Counted from the stretch's first letter, positions 15,497 to 24,815 are shown. The stretch is 64,000 nt of DNA from Demequina aestuarii (GCF_000975095.1 NZ_BBRD01000001.1:763467-827466); one strand, 5' to 3'. The notes: generated by a model not told the origin, from the letters alone. Numbers and translations are program-made.

Positions 15497-17190
15497 TCCC
15501 ACCCGTCCGACCATTGGGTGTGGCACCGGGCGAGTTGAGTCTTTTCGACGCTCTGAGTTCGAGCAGCGGCGCCGACGGTTGGGCGGTCTTGCACTCGCTC
15601 GACATCGCGAATCACGTGAGTCAGGTCGAGGGCGAAGCGGACTTCGTCGTCGTCGTACCTGGTGGCGGGATTCTGTGTATCGAAGTCAAGTCGCACCTGA
15701 ACGTCGAACGGTCGCCGGACGGGATATGGAAGCTGGGCGGCGACCCGCCCACTGCGCGTAGCCCGTTCAAGCAGGCGCATGACGAGATGTATAGCCTTCG
15801 TGGCTATCTCAAGAAGCACACCACCTTGCGATCAATTCCGATGCTATGCGCGGTGTGGTTCACAGGAGCCCCTGCCCGGCGGACGCTCGATGACAGCCCC
15901 GAATGGCACTCATGGCAAGTCCTGGACTCCAAAGATCTCGCGGACGCAGTCAGCGCCATCCAGCGCACGCTCGCTGCTGGGATCGCTCATCTGGAAGCGA
16001 CTTCGAGGGCGTTCTCGGGCGGGGCGAAGGGGCCAACGAACGAAGAAGTCGACCGGGTTGTTCGCGCGCTCCGACCACGGTTCGAGCTGGCGATGTCACC
16101 AGGCGATCGGCGACGCGCGCGTGAAACGCAGCTCTCGGGATTCGTCGAAGAGCAGTTCAGCGCGCTCGACGCCATGGTCGACAACCGCCAGGTCCTGTTC
16201 ACTGGTGCCGCAGGAACGGGCAAGACGTTCTTAGCGCTGGAGGCCGCTCGCCGCGAGTCTCTTGAGGGCCGTCAGGGGCGGCTCCTCTGCTTCAACAGCC
16301 TTCTCGCGGCTCAGCTTGCAGGCGACGCGAAGGGCCTCGCTGGACTAACGGTCAGGACGATCCATCAGGACCTTCTCAGCCTCGCGGGCATGCGTGCCGC
16401 TCCCAAAGGCGCGGATTCAGCGTTCTGGCGCGAGGAACTGCCGATGTTGGCCCTGGAAGGACTCGTGTCTCGTGGCGACGCTGCCGTCCAGGACTTCGCC
16501 GTCATTGACGAGGTGCAGGACATTGCGGTCGAGCCGTACCTGGACGTGCTGGACCTCATGGTTTCGGGCGGACTCGCAGAAGGTCGACTGCTCCTCTTCG
16601 GAGATTTTGAGCGTCAGTCCATCTTCGAGAACCAGGCGGGCCGGGAGTTGCTGTCCGAGCGCCTTCCAAGGTTGGCGACGTTCCGACTTACGGTGAATTG
16701 CCGCAATCTCCCGCGCATAGGCTACGGCGTCAACTCGCTCACTGAGCTGCAACCCGGGTACGCGGACTTCCGTCGTCTTGATGATCACGTTGAGCCGATG
16801 ATTGTCCGGTATGGCCTAGCGCAGGACCAGGAGGCTCGGCTCGTTGATGCTGTTCGGAATCTCCGGGACGAGGGGTTTGCACTGCATGAAATCGTCGTGC
16901 TCAGCCCGCTGCGGGCAAACTCTGCGGCGGCGAAGACTAGCAACGTATGGCTCCGCCAAAACCTAGAGCCAATGTCTAGTGAGGGGGTGCGCCCAGGCCG
17001 ACTTCTCTACACAACGATCCAGGCGTTCAAGGGCCTTGATGCCCCCGCGGTGATCGTGACGGACCTGTGCGACGCCAACCTTCCAAATTTCGAGTCGCTC
17101 ATGTACGTGGGCCTCACGCGCGCGACTGACCGACTTGTCGCCTTTTTTGAAGCCGAGACGCTCAAGCGAGCACTAGGAGGGGGTGCATGA
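15484..17190 (+). CDS. NERD nuclease-like domain fused to UvrD-like (SF1) helicase
   Basis: A 568-residue two-domain protein. The N-terminal NERD domain has the nuclease-like core DFVVVVPGGGILCIEVKSH (about 55-73), where the Glu and Lys of IEVK are the PD-(D/E)XK-type residues. The helicase part shows Walker A GAAGTGKTF (about 240), motif II VIDEVQDI (about 340), motif III LLLFGDFERQ, motif IV-like VNCRN, motif V TIQAFKGLD (about 512) and motif VI GLTRATDRL (about 542). AGGAG precedes the ATG, and the gene overlaps both neighbours. Inference: a DNA-translocating nuclease acting with DrmA and DrmB. It is not the SNF2-type DrmD of class 1 DISARM. Confidence 0.9.
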   Translation: MARMIPPVRPLGVAPGELSLFDALSSSSGADGWAVLHSLDIANHVSQVEGEADFVVVVPGGGILCIEVKSHLNVERSPDGIWKLGGDPPTARSPFKQAHDEMYSLRGYLKKHTTLRSIPMLCAVWFTGAPARRTLDDSPEWHSWQVLDSKDLADAVSAIQRTLAAGIAHLEATSRAFSGGAKGPTNEEVDRVVRALRPRFELAMSPGDRRRARETQLSGFVEEQFSALDAMVDNRQVLFTGAAGTGKTFLALEAARRESLEGRQGRLLCFNSLLAAQLAGDAKGLAGLTVRTIHQDLLSLAGMRAAPKGADSAFWREELPMLALEGLVSRGDAAVQDFAVIDEVQDIAVEPYLDVLDLMVSGGLAEGRLLLFGDFERQSIFENQAGRELLSERLPRLATFRLTVNCRNLPRIGYGVNSLTELQPGYADFRRLDDHVEPMIVRYGLAQDQEARLVDAVRNLRDEGFALHEIVVLSPLRANSAAAKTSNVWLRQNLEPMSSEGVRPGRLLYTTIQAFKGLDAPAVIVTDLCDANLPNFESLMYVGLTRATDRLVAFFEAETLKRALGGGA

Positions 17191-20100
17191 TGTCCGGAGT
17201 GGCCGCACGGGACACCATCGAAGAAGCCGTCAGGAGGGAGTTGTTCGGACCCATCGACACTGTTGAGCCGAGAGGCAGGCCGCTGGACTGCAGCGGTTTG
17301 TCGCTGCAATTCGACTCCGTTGAGGACAGTCGTGGCCAGTTTCATTGCCAGGCCACTGGACAGGAGATCCTCAACCAGAGCACGCCGCTGCAGCGGTATG
17401 GGGTCGGAATCCTCTACAGCGGCGGCTCGGTCGGGGGAACGTCCTCGGGCGCCGACTCAGTACCTGAAGCAGCTGACGATTCCGAAGCGGTACCCGGACT
17501 TCCCCAAAGCCAAGACGATCCCAGCCAGCCGCCGGTCGAGGTGGAAGGCGCTACATCGAAGCCAGCCGCTGACGATGATGACTTCGACCTGACCGACGCC
17601 AATCGCCGACAGCCCTCGGCCATGGCGATCTCGTTTCAGTGCCGAGTCCCTGGGGGAGGCACTCTCGACGTGTGTGTGACGGGCGCCTACTACGAGCGGT
17701 TGAAGGTTGCGATTCCCGGCGTTGCGAGGGTGGCTGATTGGTGGCGCCGGTCGCCCTTCACGATCCGGGGCCAGATCGATGCGTCAACACTGCTGCGAGG
17801 GGTCGGACACCTGACGGTGATTCCAACCGTGTCGGACGGAGAGGCGCCGAGACTTGCGCCTACGGTGAAGGCGCTGAGTCGACACATTCCGGGGCGCTCG
17901 AGTTCGGACGAGCGGCTGGTGACCGTCGCCATAGTCAACCAAAGCCCTGGTACCGGTCCAGCCTCGGCTCTCTTCCAGATGGGCTTTAAGGTGACTGTCG
18001 GTGGTGGCACGGCCATTGAGCCTTACCCCGAAGTTCGCTTGCCGGATAACGACGAAGAAGAGCAGTCGATTGAGCTGCTCTACAGGAAGAAGCGAACGTT
18101 CGCGATTGGGCACGGTTGCGCGGCGGAATGGGTCGCGGGAAGCGAAGCGCAGAGCACTTGGGTCGAAGCGGTAGCTCTTCCCGCGCATGAAGTTGAGAGC
18201 CTGACGCCCGACGTGTATCTGACCGATGAGGCTGGAGAATTTGTCCTTGACGATCGAGGAGACCGTCAAGTCATCTCGGTGAGTATGAAAGCGCTCGCAG
18301 ATGGCACCAGTACCGGCCATGATGAGGTTGAGCGTCTGCTCAGCCATTACTCCACCTGGATTCAAAGGCGCCGAGGCGAGATACCGCGGCTGCCTGACCA
18401 CCTGCAGCCCATTGCCACAACCCATATGCGCCGAGCGGACGAAGCACTGACCCGCATGAAGACTGGTTGGGAGATGGCGAGTTCCCCGGGCATCGCCCAG
18501 AGAGCATTCCGCTGGGCGAATCGAGCGATGCTGGACCAGCAGGTTCGATCCAACTTCCCCACCCGCGAGGTCAAGAGCGTTAAGGGTGGATTCTGGCGTG
18601 TGGTTGACCCTCACCCGACGTTTGCGGTGCCGGAGGGCCGCGGAATCTGGCGACCCTTCCAGATCGCCTTTCTTCTTGCGAGCCTTCCTGAACTAGTTGA
18701 GCCGTCACGGCGGGAGCGGGCTCTTGTCGACCTCATCTATTTTCCGACCGGTGGCGGCAAGACAGAAGCCTATCTTGGAGCGTCTGCGATTAGCCTGTTG
18801 GCCCGCCGTCTGCGGAACCCAAGCGACGCCGGAACGGACACGCTCATGCGGTACACGTTGAGGCTACTCACCGCTCAGCAATTCCTACGGGCGGCTTCTC
18901 TAGTCTGCGTGCTGGAAAAGATGCGTGAAGACAACGCGGACGCGCTCGGCGACACCCCCTTCGGTATCGGCGTCTGGCTCGGCCAGGACTCGACGCCGAA
19001 CACTTGGAGCGCAGCAGTCGACTTGCGCAAAAGGCTGGAACGCGACCATCGTGAGCGCAACCGATTCCTACTCCTACGGTGCCCTTGGTGTGGGGCCGAG
19101 ATGGGCACGAAGCCCAAGCGAGGCGGTCAGGTCGTTCTCGGGTATGAGTATCGCCGCGCCGAGAACAAGGTTGTCTTTCAGTGCGTCGACCCGGAGTGCC
19201 ATTACAGCCGAAAGGCGGGCCTGCCGGTCCACGTCGTCGATGAAGACATCTACGAAACGCGTCCATCGATTCTGATCGGCACAGTCGACAAGTTCGCGAT
19301 GCTGGCCTGGCGCCCAGAAGCAAAGCGACTGTTCGGACTCGGTGATGGTGGCAAACGCGAGGTGTCTCCGCCCGGACTAATCGTGCAGGACGAGCTGCAT
19401 CTGATTTCTGGGCCGCTGGGTTCCATGGTCGGACTGTACGAAGCGGTCATCGATGAGTTGTGTACTGATCGCCGGAGAAGTGAGCCCCTAGTACCGAAGG
19501 TCATCTCGTCCACCGCGACCGTCCGGCGCTACGGACAGCAGATCGCTGGTTTGTTCGGCAGGCGTGAGGTGGCCCTGTTCCCGCCTCACGGCCTGGAGGA
19601 GGGCCACTCGTTCTTCGCGGAACCGGCGCGTGCCGCTGACGGATCGCTGGAACCGGGGCGGCGCTACTTGGGCGTGATGAGTGCGTCCCTCGGTTCGACC
19701 CAGACGGTCCAGGTTCGGACCATGGCTGCGACGCTGCAAGGGGCGACTGAGATCCCGGAGGAGCATCGTGACGGTTACTGGACCAACGTCAACTTCCTGA
19801 ATAGTTTGCGAGAGTTGGGCAACACTGTCTCCCTGCTTCAGTCCGACGTTCCCGACTACTTGACGGGCTTGAAGCGTCGCGACGGCATCGAACCTCGATG
19901 GCCCCGCCCAGGTAGAACCATGGAGCTCACCTCGCGGAGACGGTCGGATGAGATTCCTCGCGCGATCGAGGAGCTCCAGCGACGGTACAGGCCCAACTTC
20001 AGCGGGCCGCAGGATGCCGTCGACATCTGCCTCGCATCGAATATCATCGAGGTGGGCGTTGATATTGAGCGCCTCGGCCTGATGACCATCGTTGGCCAAC

Positions 20101-20699
20101 CAAAGACGACTGCTCAGTACATTCAAGTAAGCGGACGCGTCGGTCGACGGCCATCGGTGAGTCCCGGTCTTGTCATCACCATCTATGGCTCGATGAAGCC
20201 TCGTGACCGCAGCCACTACGAGCGCTTCCGCACCTACCATCAGCAACTCTATGCACAGGTAGAGCCCACCTCTGTCACACCCTTTGCTCTGCCGGTGTTG
20301 CGACGAGCGCTCCATGCCGCGGTGGTCGCGCACATCAGGCAAGCCACGGCTCAAGAGAAGCCGTACCCGTTTCCCCGCGAAGCATACGACCGCGCGATAG
20401 CACTCCTTCGGGACCGCGCCAGAATCGTTGATGAATGCGAACTCCACGTCTTGGATCGCGTCGCAAAGTCCAAAGCAAGCCAATGGGAACGCTGGGAGCG
20501 TACGGAGTGGGATGCGAACCCACACAGCGGAGACCCACGACAAGGCCTCATGCGGTACGCGGGCACGCTTCCGAACCTCGACAACCGGGCCGTGATCTGG
20601 GACGTGCCGACAAGCATGAGGAACGTCGACGCTGAGTGCGAACTCTCCGTTTCGATGGCATACGCACTTGAGGACGATCCCGAACACAAGGGGGAATGA
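17187..20699 (+). CDS. drmA: DISARM helicase DrmA
   Basis: A 1170-residue SF2 helicase, a usual size for DrmA. The N-terminal ~480 residues have no recognisable motif apart from an acidic low-complexity stretch near 95-135. The helicase core has Walker A FPTGGGKTEAYLG (about 520), a C4 zinc knuckle (CPWC about 631, CVDPEC about 668), the DEAH-like box QDELHLISGPLG (about 733), SSTATVRRYG, NIIEVGVDIERLG (about 950) and VSGRVGRRPS (about 980). The DELHLISGPLGS box is typical of DrmA and DUF1998-associated helicases. It is coupled to the upstream helicase gene and to drmB by ATGA overlaps. In known DISARM, DrmA forms a DNA-binding complex with DrmB. Confidence 0.92.
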   Translation: MMSGVAARDTIEEAVRRELFGPIDTVEPRGRPLDCSGLSLQFDSVEDSRGQFHCQATGQEILNQSTPLQRYGVGILYSGGSVGGTSSGADSVPEAADDSEAVPGLPQSQDDPSQPPVEVEGATSKPAADDDDFDLTDANRRQPSAMAISFQCRVPGGGTLDVCVTGAYYERLKVAIPGVARVADWWRRSPFTIRGQIDASTLLRGVGHLTVIPTVSDGEAPRLAPTVKALSRHIPGRSSSDERLVTVAIVNQSPGTGPASALFQMGFKVTVGGGTAIEPYPEVRLPDNDEEEQSIELLYRKKRTFAIGHGCAAEWVAGSEAQSTWVEAVALPAHEVESLTPDVYLTDEAGEFVLDDRGDRQVISVSMKALADGTSTGHDEVERLLSHYSTWIQRRRGEIPRLPDHLQPIATTHMRRADEALTRMKTGWEMASSPGIAQRAFRWANRAMLDQQVRSNFPTREVKSVKGGFWRVVDPHPTFAVPEGRGIWRPFQIAFLLASLPELVEPSRRERALVDLIYFPTGGGKTEAYLGASAISLLARRLRNPSDAGTDTLMRYTLRLLTAQQFLRAASLVCVLEKMREDNADALGDTPFGIGVWLGQDSTPNTWSAAVDLRKRLERDHRERNRFLLLRCPWCGAEMGTKPKRGGQVVLGYEYRRAENKVVFQCVDPECHYSRKAGLPVHVVDEDIYETRPSILIGTVDKFAMLAWRPEAKRLFGLGDGGKREVSPPGLIVQDELHLISGPLGSMVGLYEAVIDELCTDRRRSEPLVPKVISSTATVRRYGQQIAGLFGRREVALFPPHGLEEGHSFFAEPARAADGSLEPGRRYLGVMSASLGSTQTVQVRTMAATLQGATEIPEEHRDGYWTNVNFLNSLRELGNTVSLLQSDVPDYLTGLKRRDGIEPRWPRPGRTMELTSRRRSDEIPRAIEELQRRYRPNFSGPQDAVDICLASNIIEVGVDIERLGLMTIVGQPKTTAQYIQVSGRVGRRPSVSPGLVITIYGSMKPRDRSHYERFRTYHQQLYAQVEPTSVTPFALPVLRRALHAAVVAHIRQATAQEKPYPFPREAYDRAIALLRDRARIVDECELHVLDRVAKSKASQWERWERTEWDANPHSGDPRQGLMRYAGTLPNLDNRAVIWDVPTSMRNVDAECELSVSMAYALEDDPEHKGE

Positions 20700-22615
20700 T
20701 GGCTAGCGGGAAGATGCGGCGGTCACAGTTGGTGGCGCCCTTTGGTGTCGGGGCGATGAGCGTGCTGGTCGATGGCACATCGGTGATTACCGCCGGGCTA
20801 GATTATTGGTTCGACCATGACCAGGCCACGACGCTCGATGAGGCGGAGTACCAGGAGTACGACTGGAGGCTCCAGGAGCGTCTGCACGTCTCAGGGTTCC
20901 GGCTGCCGCCGGATCACCGGAGAGGATCGAAGGACGGTGACAACCGCAACGTCGGTCTCAGAGTGCCTGTGCTCCGATTCCCGTTGTGGTCCTTCTGCAT
21001 GTACTGCAAGCGACTCGAGCGCGCCACGCTGACCAGGAAAGTGGCGCACATATGCCCCGACGCGAAATGCCAAAGCAAGGGGTACAGGACTCGTATGGCG
21101 CAGGTGCCATTCGTCGCGGTTTGCAAGCATGGCCATCTCGATGACTTTCCTTTCAACGAGTGGGTTCACCGCTTGAGATACCCCGGGTGCTCTGGTCCGT
21201 TGCGGTTGAAGTCACGTGGCGGTGGGGGTCTTGAAGGGCAGGTGGTTGCGTGTGACGCTTGCGGAAAGGAGCGGTCGTTGCGAGGGATAATGGAGTCGCG
21301 AACCGATCCTGGTGGCGTCGAGCACACAAACCTAAGTGATCAGCTGATCGCAGCCGACGATCCGTATCTCTGCACCGGTTCTATGCCTTGGCTCGCGGAA
21401 CCGGCGAGTGCATGCTCCCTTCCGATGAGGGGCGCCCTCCGAGCTGCGGGCAATGTCTATTTTCCGAAGGTTGAGTCGTCGATCTACCTACCCCCGGAAG
21501 AAGGCGGGATTAGTGCAGAACTCCATGAATTTCTTCGCCACCCAGGTGTTCGCACTGGACTTGGAATGCTTCGCGAGTTCGTGGGAATAGACATTACGCC
21601 CGCAAAGCTTCGAAATCAGTTGATGAAGCATCTCTCTCCGGAGGTTCTTAATCCGCACTCGGACGACAATCTTATGGCTGCCTATCTCGAGTACCTCGGA
21701 TCAGACAGTGACACGCTCGCCAATTTGAACAGCGGGACGATGGAGATTCTGACGGGAGATGATGAGTGGCGGTACCCGGAGTACATGCGAATCCGCGAGG
21801 AACCCCAGAACGACTATCTCGCAGCGTCGGACCCCGGCGTTGATCATGGCCTCGCACGTTACCTGGCGCGCGTGCGTTCGGTCGACGCGCTTCGGGAGAC
21901 CCGCGCGCTCCGCGGATTTACGCGCGTCAACGACGACGCGCTCCGGCTATCTGTGGGGAAGCACCAGTTGCGACGTCACCCTCTCCCGCCTGAGCAGGAT
22001 TGGCTGCCAGCGTATGTGGTAAGGGGCGAGGGCATCTACATAGAATTGGACGACCAGACGCTCTCGGAATGGGAGCGCCATCCGGGAGTTCGGAGCCGCG
22101 CCCAAAAGATCACTGATCACTACGGGACCGTCGCTTCCGCCCGGGGTCTGGAAGCCCGTGCTTTGGGGCCGCGGTTCGTGATGCTTCATACTCTCGCGCA
22201 CTTGCTCATCAATGAACTGGTGTTCACTTGCGGCTACAGTTCGGCTTCACTGCGCGAACGCCTATACGTCTCGGACGACCCCAAACGGCTCATGGCGGGA
22301 CTGCTAATCTACACGGCTGCGGGCGACTCAGAGGGAACGATGGGAGGGTTAGTTAGGATGGCGCGGCCTGACAATTTGGCTGCAGTGTTCCGGTCTGCGG
22401 TTACGAAGGCGGCTTGGTGCTCCACAGACCCTGTGTGCATGGATGCAGGTGAGAAGGGCCAGGGCCCCGAGTCGTGCAACCTTGCTGCCTGTCATAGCTG
22501 TGCGCTGCTACCGGAAACGAGTTGCGAAGAATTCAATCGGTTCATGGACCGAGGGCTCGTGATTGGCACGTTGGCCGACCCGGAGTTGGGGTTTCTTTCA
22601 TCGCTTCGTGGCTAG
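20696..22615 (+). CDS. drmB: DISARM protein DrmB (DUF1998)
   Basis: A 639-residue protein with the opening RRSQLVAPFGVGAMSVLVDG typical of DrmB. Cysteine pairs form probable zinc sites: CKRLERATLTRKVAHICPDAKC split near 102-124, CDACGKE near 183, and a C-terminal cluster CSTDPVCMD, CNLAACHSCALLPETSCEEF (about 578-615). The DUF1998 core is HTLAHLLINELVFTCGYSSA (about 499) and AGDSEGTMGGL (about 541). DrmB is the non-catalytic partner of DrmA. It is the last gene of the operon. No phospholipase-D gene (DrmC, HxKxxxxD motif) follows it. Confidence 0.9.
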   Translation: MMASGKMRRSQLVAPFGVGAMSVLVDGTSVITAGLDYWFDHDQATTLDEAEYQEYDWRLQERLHVSGFRLPPDHRRGSKDGDNRNVGLRVPVLRFPLWSFCMYCKRLERATLTRKVAHICPDAKCQSKGYRTRMAQVPFVAVCKHGHLDDFPFNEWVHRLRYPGCSGPLRLKSRGGGGLEGQVVACDACGKERSLRGIMESRTDPGGVEHTNLSDQLIAADDPYLCTGSMPWLAEPASACSLPMRGALRAAGNVYFPKVESSIYLPPEEGGISAELHEFLRHPGVRTGLGMLREFVGIDITPAKLRNQLMKHLSPEVLNPHSDDNLMAAYLEYLGSDSDTLANLNSGTMEILTGDDEWRYPEYMRIREEPQNDYLAASDPGVDHGLARYLARVRSVDALRETRALRGFTRVNDDALRLSVGKHQLRRHPLPPEQDWLPAYVVRGEGIYIELDDQTLSEWERHPGVRSRAQKITDHYGTVASARGLEARALGPRFVMLHTLAHLLINELVFTCGYSSASLRERLYVSDDPKRLMAGLLIYTAAGDSEGTMGGLVRMARPDNLAAVFRSAVTKAAWCSTDPVCMDAGEKGQGPESCNLAACHSCALLPETSCEEFNRFMDRGLVIGTLADPELGFLSSLRG

Positions 22616-23092
22616 CCGGTTAGGTACTAGGAGGCTACTTCTGTGTGACTCGCGGAGGCCTGCACTGGAGGGCACAAGGCCGCTTGTGCGCATATGTATG
22701 CCCGACCGGCCGGAGGTGTTACCTCTGTTTTCTGTAGCACGCGATTCCACCGACTAGGGTTTGATCGTATCCAGCCTTAACCACTGACAGGTGATGCGTG
22801 CACGCTACAAGGCATGTTTTAGCCCCGTGTAGGCGATGGCCTTGCTCAATGGATCTTCGTGGCGCAGTTTGGGCAAGTGCCGATGGCGCGTCTTCATGCA
22901 CGAGGGTGGTTGAGGTTGCAGTGTCCCGCTCGAGGGCTTGGGTAGACACGGTCCTGCAGCGGGGCGGGAGCAGAGCGCGAGATCACGTCCGGGAGAGCCG
23001 CATCGTGGACGCGATAGGGGCAACCGACTCGCGCGTTCGACGGTGAGGTCACAGTCATTGGCTGACCTTGCGGTCGCCCCGCGACAGTGCCT
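22616..23092. other. Intergenic region at the right side of the defence operon, no gene seen
   Basis: Some 477 nt without a convincing reading frame on either strand. Short frames are present, but their composition is that of non-coding or decayed DNA. Only a weak hairpin (GAGGT and ACCTC around 22712-22724) was noticed. It may hold the promoter or terminator regions of the flanking genes or decayed sequence from the island junction. Confidence 0.5.
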
Positions 23093-23635
23093 TCAGTAGC
23101 CGATGAGGAGTACGCCCTTGAACGGCAGCTCGAGCCTTCGGGACTGGTAGATAGCGTCCACCTGTGCTCGAGAATTGGAGTAGGCGTGGATCGCCGTTGC
23201 GCTCGGGTTGGAGCGATACGCGTACGGCTGCATGAGGACCAGGTAGTTGGCGTCCAGGATCAGTGCCGTCCGAACGATGTCGCGGTAGTCCGCTCCGTTC
23301 GCCGCACCTCGTCCGGCTTCAACTTCGACCGCAACGCCGATGAAGTCGTTGAATGCGTCGATGTCGTAGTTGACTTCGGGGACGCCATTCTCGCCATAGA
23401 GCACTGTCCGACGCACCTTCTGGTTCGCGCCCTTACCCGACTCAACCTCGAAACCCAACGCCTCAAGTCCGGGTCGCAATTCTGCGAGTACGGCGTCGGA
23501 GCTCAGCCCGGTGTGCGCATCGAACGTGGAGATGGCGAGTTCCGCTCGGTTGACCGTATCGACCACGTCGCCCACCCACTCCGGCGGGGTCGAGTTCAGC
23601 GGGTAGTACTTCCACATCGGATACTGGTTGGCCAC
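23093..23635 (-). CDS. Restriction-endonuclease-like hypothetical protein
   Basis: A 180-residue protein from GTG 23635 (an in-frame ATG at 23617, starting MWKYYPLNSTPPEWV, is a good alternative). It matches my memory of an actinobacterial family of putative PD-(D/E)XK nucleases: a helical N-terminal half ending LRPGLEALGFEVESGK, then YDIDAFNDFIGVAVEVEAGR, where Asp, Glu and Glu lie at the positions of a nuclease core, then ADYRDIVRTALILDANYLVL. No methylase partner is adjacent. Its place beside the defence operon suggests defence or DNA repair, but the activity is inferred. Confidence 0.65.
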   Translation of the reverse strand: MANQYPMWKYYPLNSTPPEWVGDVVDTVNRAELAISTFDAHTGLSSDAVLAELRPGLEALGFEVESGKGANQKVRRTVLYGENGVPEVNYDIDAFNDFIGVAVEVEAGRGAANGADYRDIVRTALILDANYLVLMQPYAYRSNPSATAIHAYSNSRAQVDAIYQSRRLELPFKGVLLIGY

Positions 23636-23727
23636 GTGGTGCAGCTTGCCCGAGTACTAGGCAAGAAGCTAGCTCCGGTGCCAGGCCCATCAGGAATACC
23701 CACCCAAACCTGCACGTTCTTCCGACC

Positions 23728-24375
23728 ATGACCACCATCGGAATCATCGGCGCCGGTAACATCGGCTCCAACGTCGCTCGCGCCGCCGTCGACCACGAGC
23801 ACGAGGTGCTGATCGCGAACTCGCGCGGCCCCGAGACTTTGCAGGACTTGGCGCGGGACCTGGGCAAGCACGCCACAGCCGTCACGGTGGAGGACGCCAT
23901 CCGCAAGGGAGACATCGTGCTGGTCGCGATCCCCCTCAAGAGCATCGGCGATCTTCCCGTCGAGCCTTTCGAGGACAAGATCGTGATGGACGCGAACAAC
24001 TATTACCCGCAGCGGGACGGTCGCATCGAGGCACTGGACCGCAACGAGACCACCACCTCCGAGCTGCTGCAGGCACGGCTGCCGTACAGCCACGTGGTGA
24101 AGGCGTTCAACAACATTCCGGCCAAGCAGATCCCCACGGACGGGCTTCCCAAGGGGGACCCGGATCGCCGCGCGCTGCCCATCGCTGGCAACAACGGCCA
24201 CGCCAAGGCGGTGGTCGTGGGCTTCCTTGACGACCTCGGCTTCGACGCAGTGGACCTCGGCCCCCTGAGCGAGAGCTGGCGGGTCGAGCGCGACACCCCC
24301 GCATACGTGAAGCGCACCACCGCAGACGAGTTGCGGGCGCTCACGCGCGACGTCGATCGCGTCCAGCAGATCTGA
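23728..24375 (+). CDS. NAD(P)-binding oxidoreductase, F420-dependent NADP reductase-like
   Basis: A 215-residue protein. The Rossmann motif GIIGAGNIGSNVARAAVDHEHEV opens the sequence (residues 5-27), followed by ANSRGPETL, the pattern that reads the NADP phosphate in the F420_oxidored family (pfam03807). The centre has VLVAIPLKSI and MDANNYYPQRDG; the end has VVKAFNNIP and an FLDDLGFDAVDLGPL segment. Inference: a cytoplasmic NADP-dependent reductase of unknown substrate. It is the first gene of ordinary GC-rich composition after the island. Its ribosome-binding site is weak. Confidence 0.85.
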   Translation: MTTIGIIGAGNIGSNVARAAVDHEHEVLIANSRGPETLQDLARDLGKHATAVTVEDAIRKGDIVLVAIPLKSIGDLPVEPFEDKIVMDANNYYPQRDGRIEALDRNETTTSELLQARLPYSHVVKAFNNIPAKQIPTDGLPKGDPDRRALPIAGNNGHAKAVVVGFLDDLGFDAVDLGPLSESWRVERDTPAYVKRTTADELRALTRDVDRVQQI

Positions 24376-24440
24376 ACCCCCGCATCACCCCTTGACGGCG
24401 GCTTCGACCGAAGCGCGCCACCGACCACGGAGGTAACCCC

Positions 24441-24743
24441 ATGAAGGCGATTCTGAACGACACTGTTCTGGCAGAGGCGAGCACCGACGACCTCGTGAAG
24501 ATCGAGGGCAACTGGTACTTCCCGCCGTCGAGCCTGACGGACAACGTCACGCCCACGAGCCCCACGCAGTACCACTGCCCATGGAAGGGTGACGCGCAGT
24601 ACTACAACGCCACCACCGACACCGGCGAGAAGGCCGATGCGGCATGGTCCTACAACGACCTGTTGCCTGGAGCGGTGGACCGGGTGGGCAAGGACTTCTC
24701 CGGCTACGTGGCCTTCGACCGTTCGGTCGAGATCACGGAGTAG
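24441..24743 (+). CDS. DUF427 domain protein
   Basis: A 100-residue protein starting MKAILNDTVLAEASTDDLV after an ACGGAGGTAAC ribosome-binding site. It contains the signatures of DUF427: EGNWYFPPSSL, PTQYHCPWKGDAQYYN and AAWSYNDLLPGA near the end, followed by GYVAFDR. The family is a small beta-rich cytoplasmic protein of unknown function. It lies 65 nt after the oxidoreductase gene, so the two could share a transcript. Confidence 0.9.
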   Translation: MKAILNDTVLAEASTDDLVKIEGNWYFPPSSLTDNVTPTSPTQYHCPWKGDAQYYNATTDTGEKADAAWSYNDLLPGAVDRVGKDFSGYVAFDRSVEITE

Positions 24744-24771
24744 AGCAACAACGTCGAAGCTCTGACCGCTG

Positions 24772-24815
24772 CCGGGCGGGCGTGCACTCACTGACGTGAA
24801 TGCCCGCTCGCCCGG
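24772..24815. terminator. Hairpin between convergent genes, likely bidirectional terminator
   Basis: Arms 24772-24791 and 24796-24815 form a nearly complete 20-bp stem with G-T pairs and a 4-nt loop (TGAC). It lies between the DUF427 gene and the convergent hydrolase gene. There is no long T-run, so it may be a terminator of the GC-rich actinobacterial kind. Confidence 0.55.

Noticed and set aside
22719..23046. Short frames in the gap right of drmB (for example minus strand 22719-22949)
   Set aside because: No ribosome-binding site, no recognisable motif and overlapping candidates on both strands, so none is supported.
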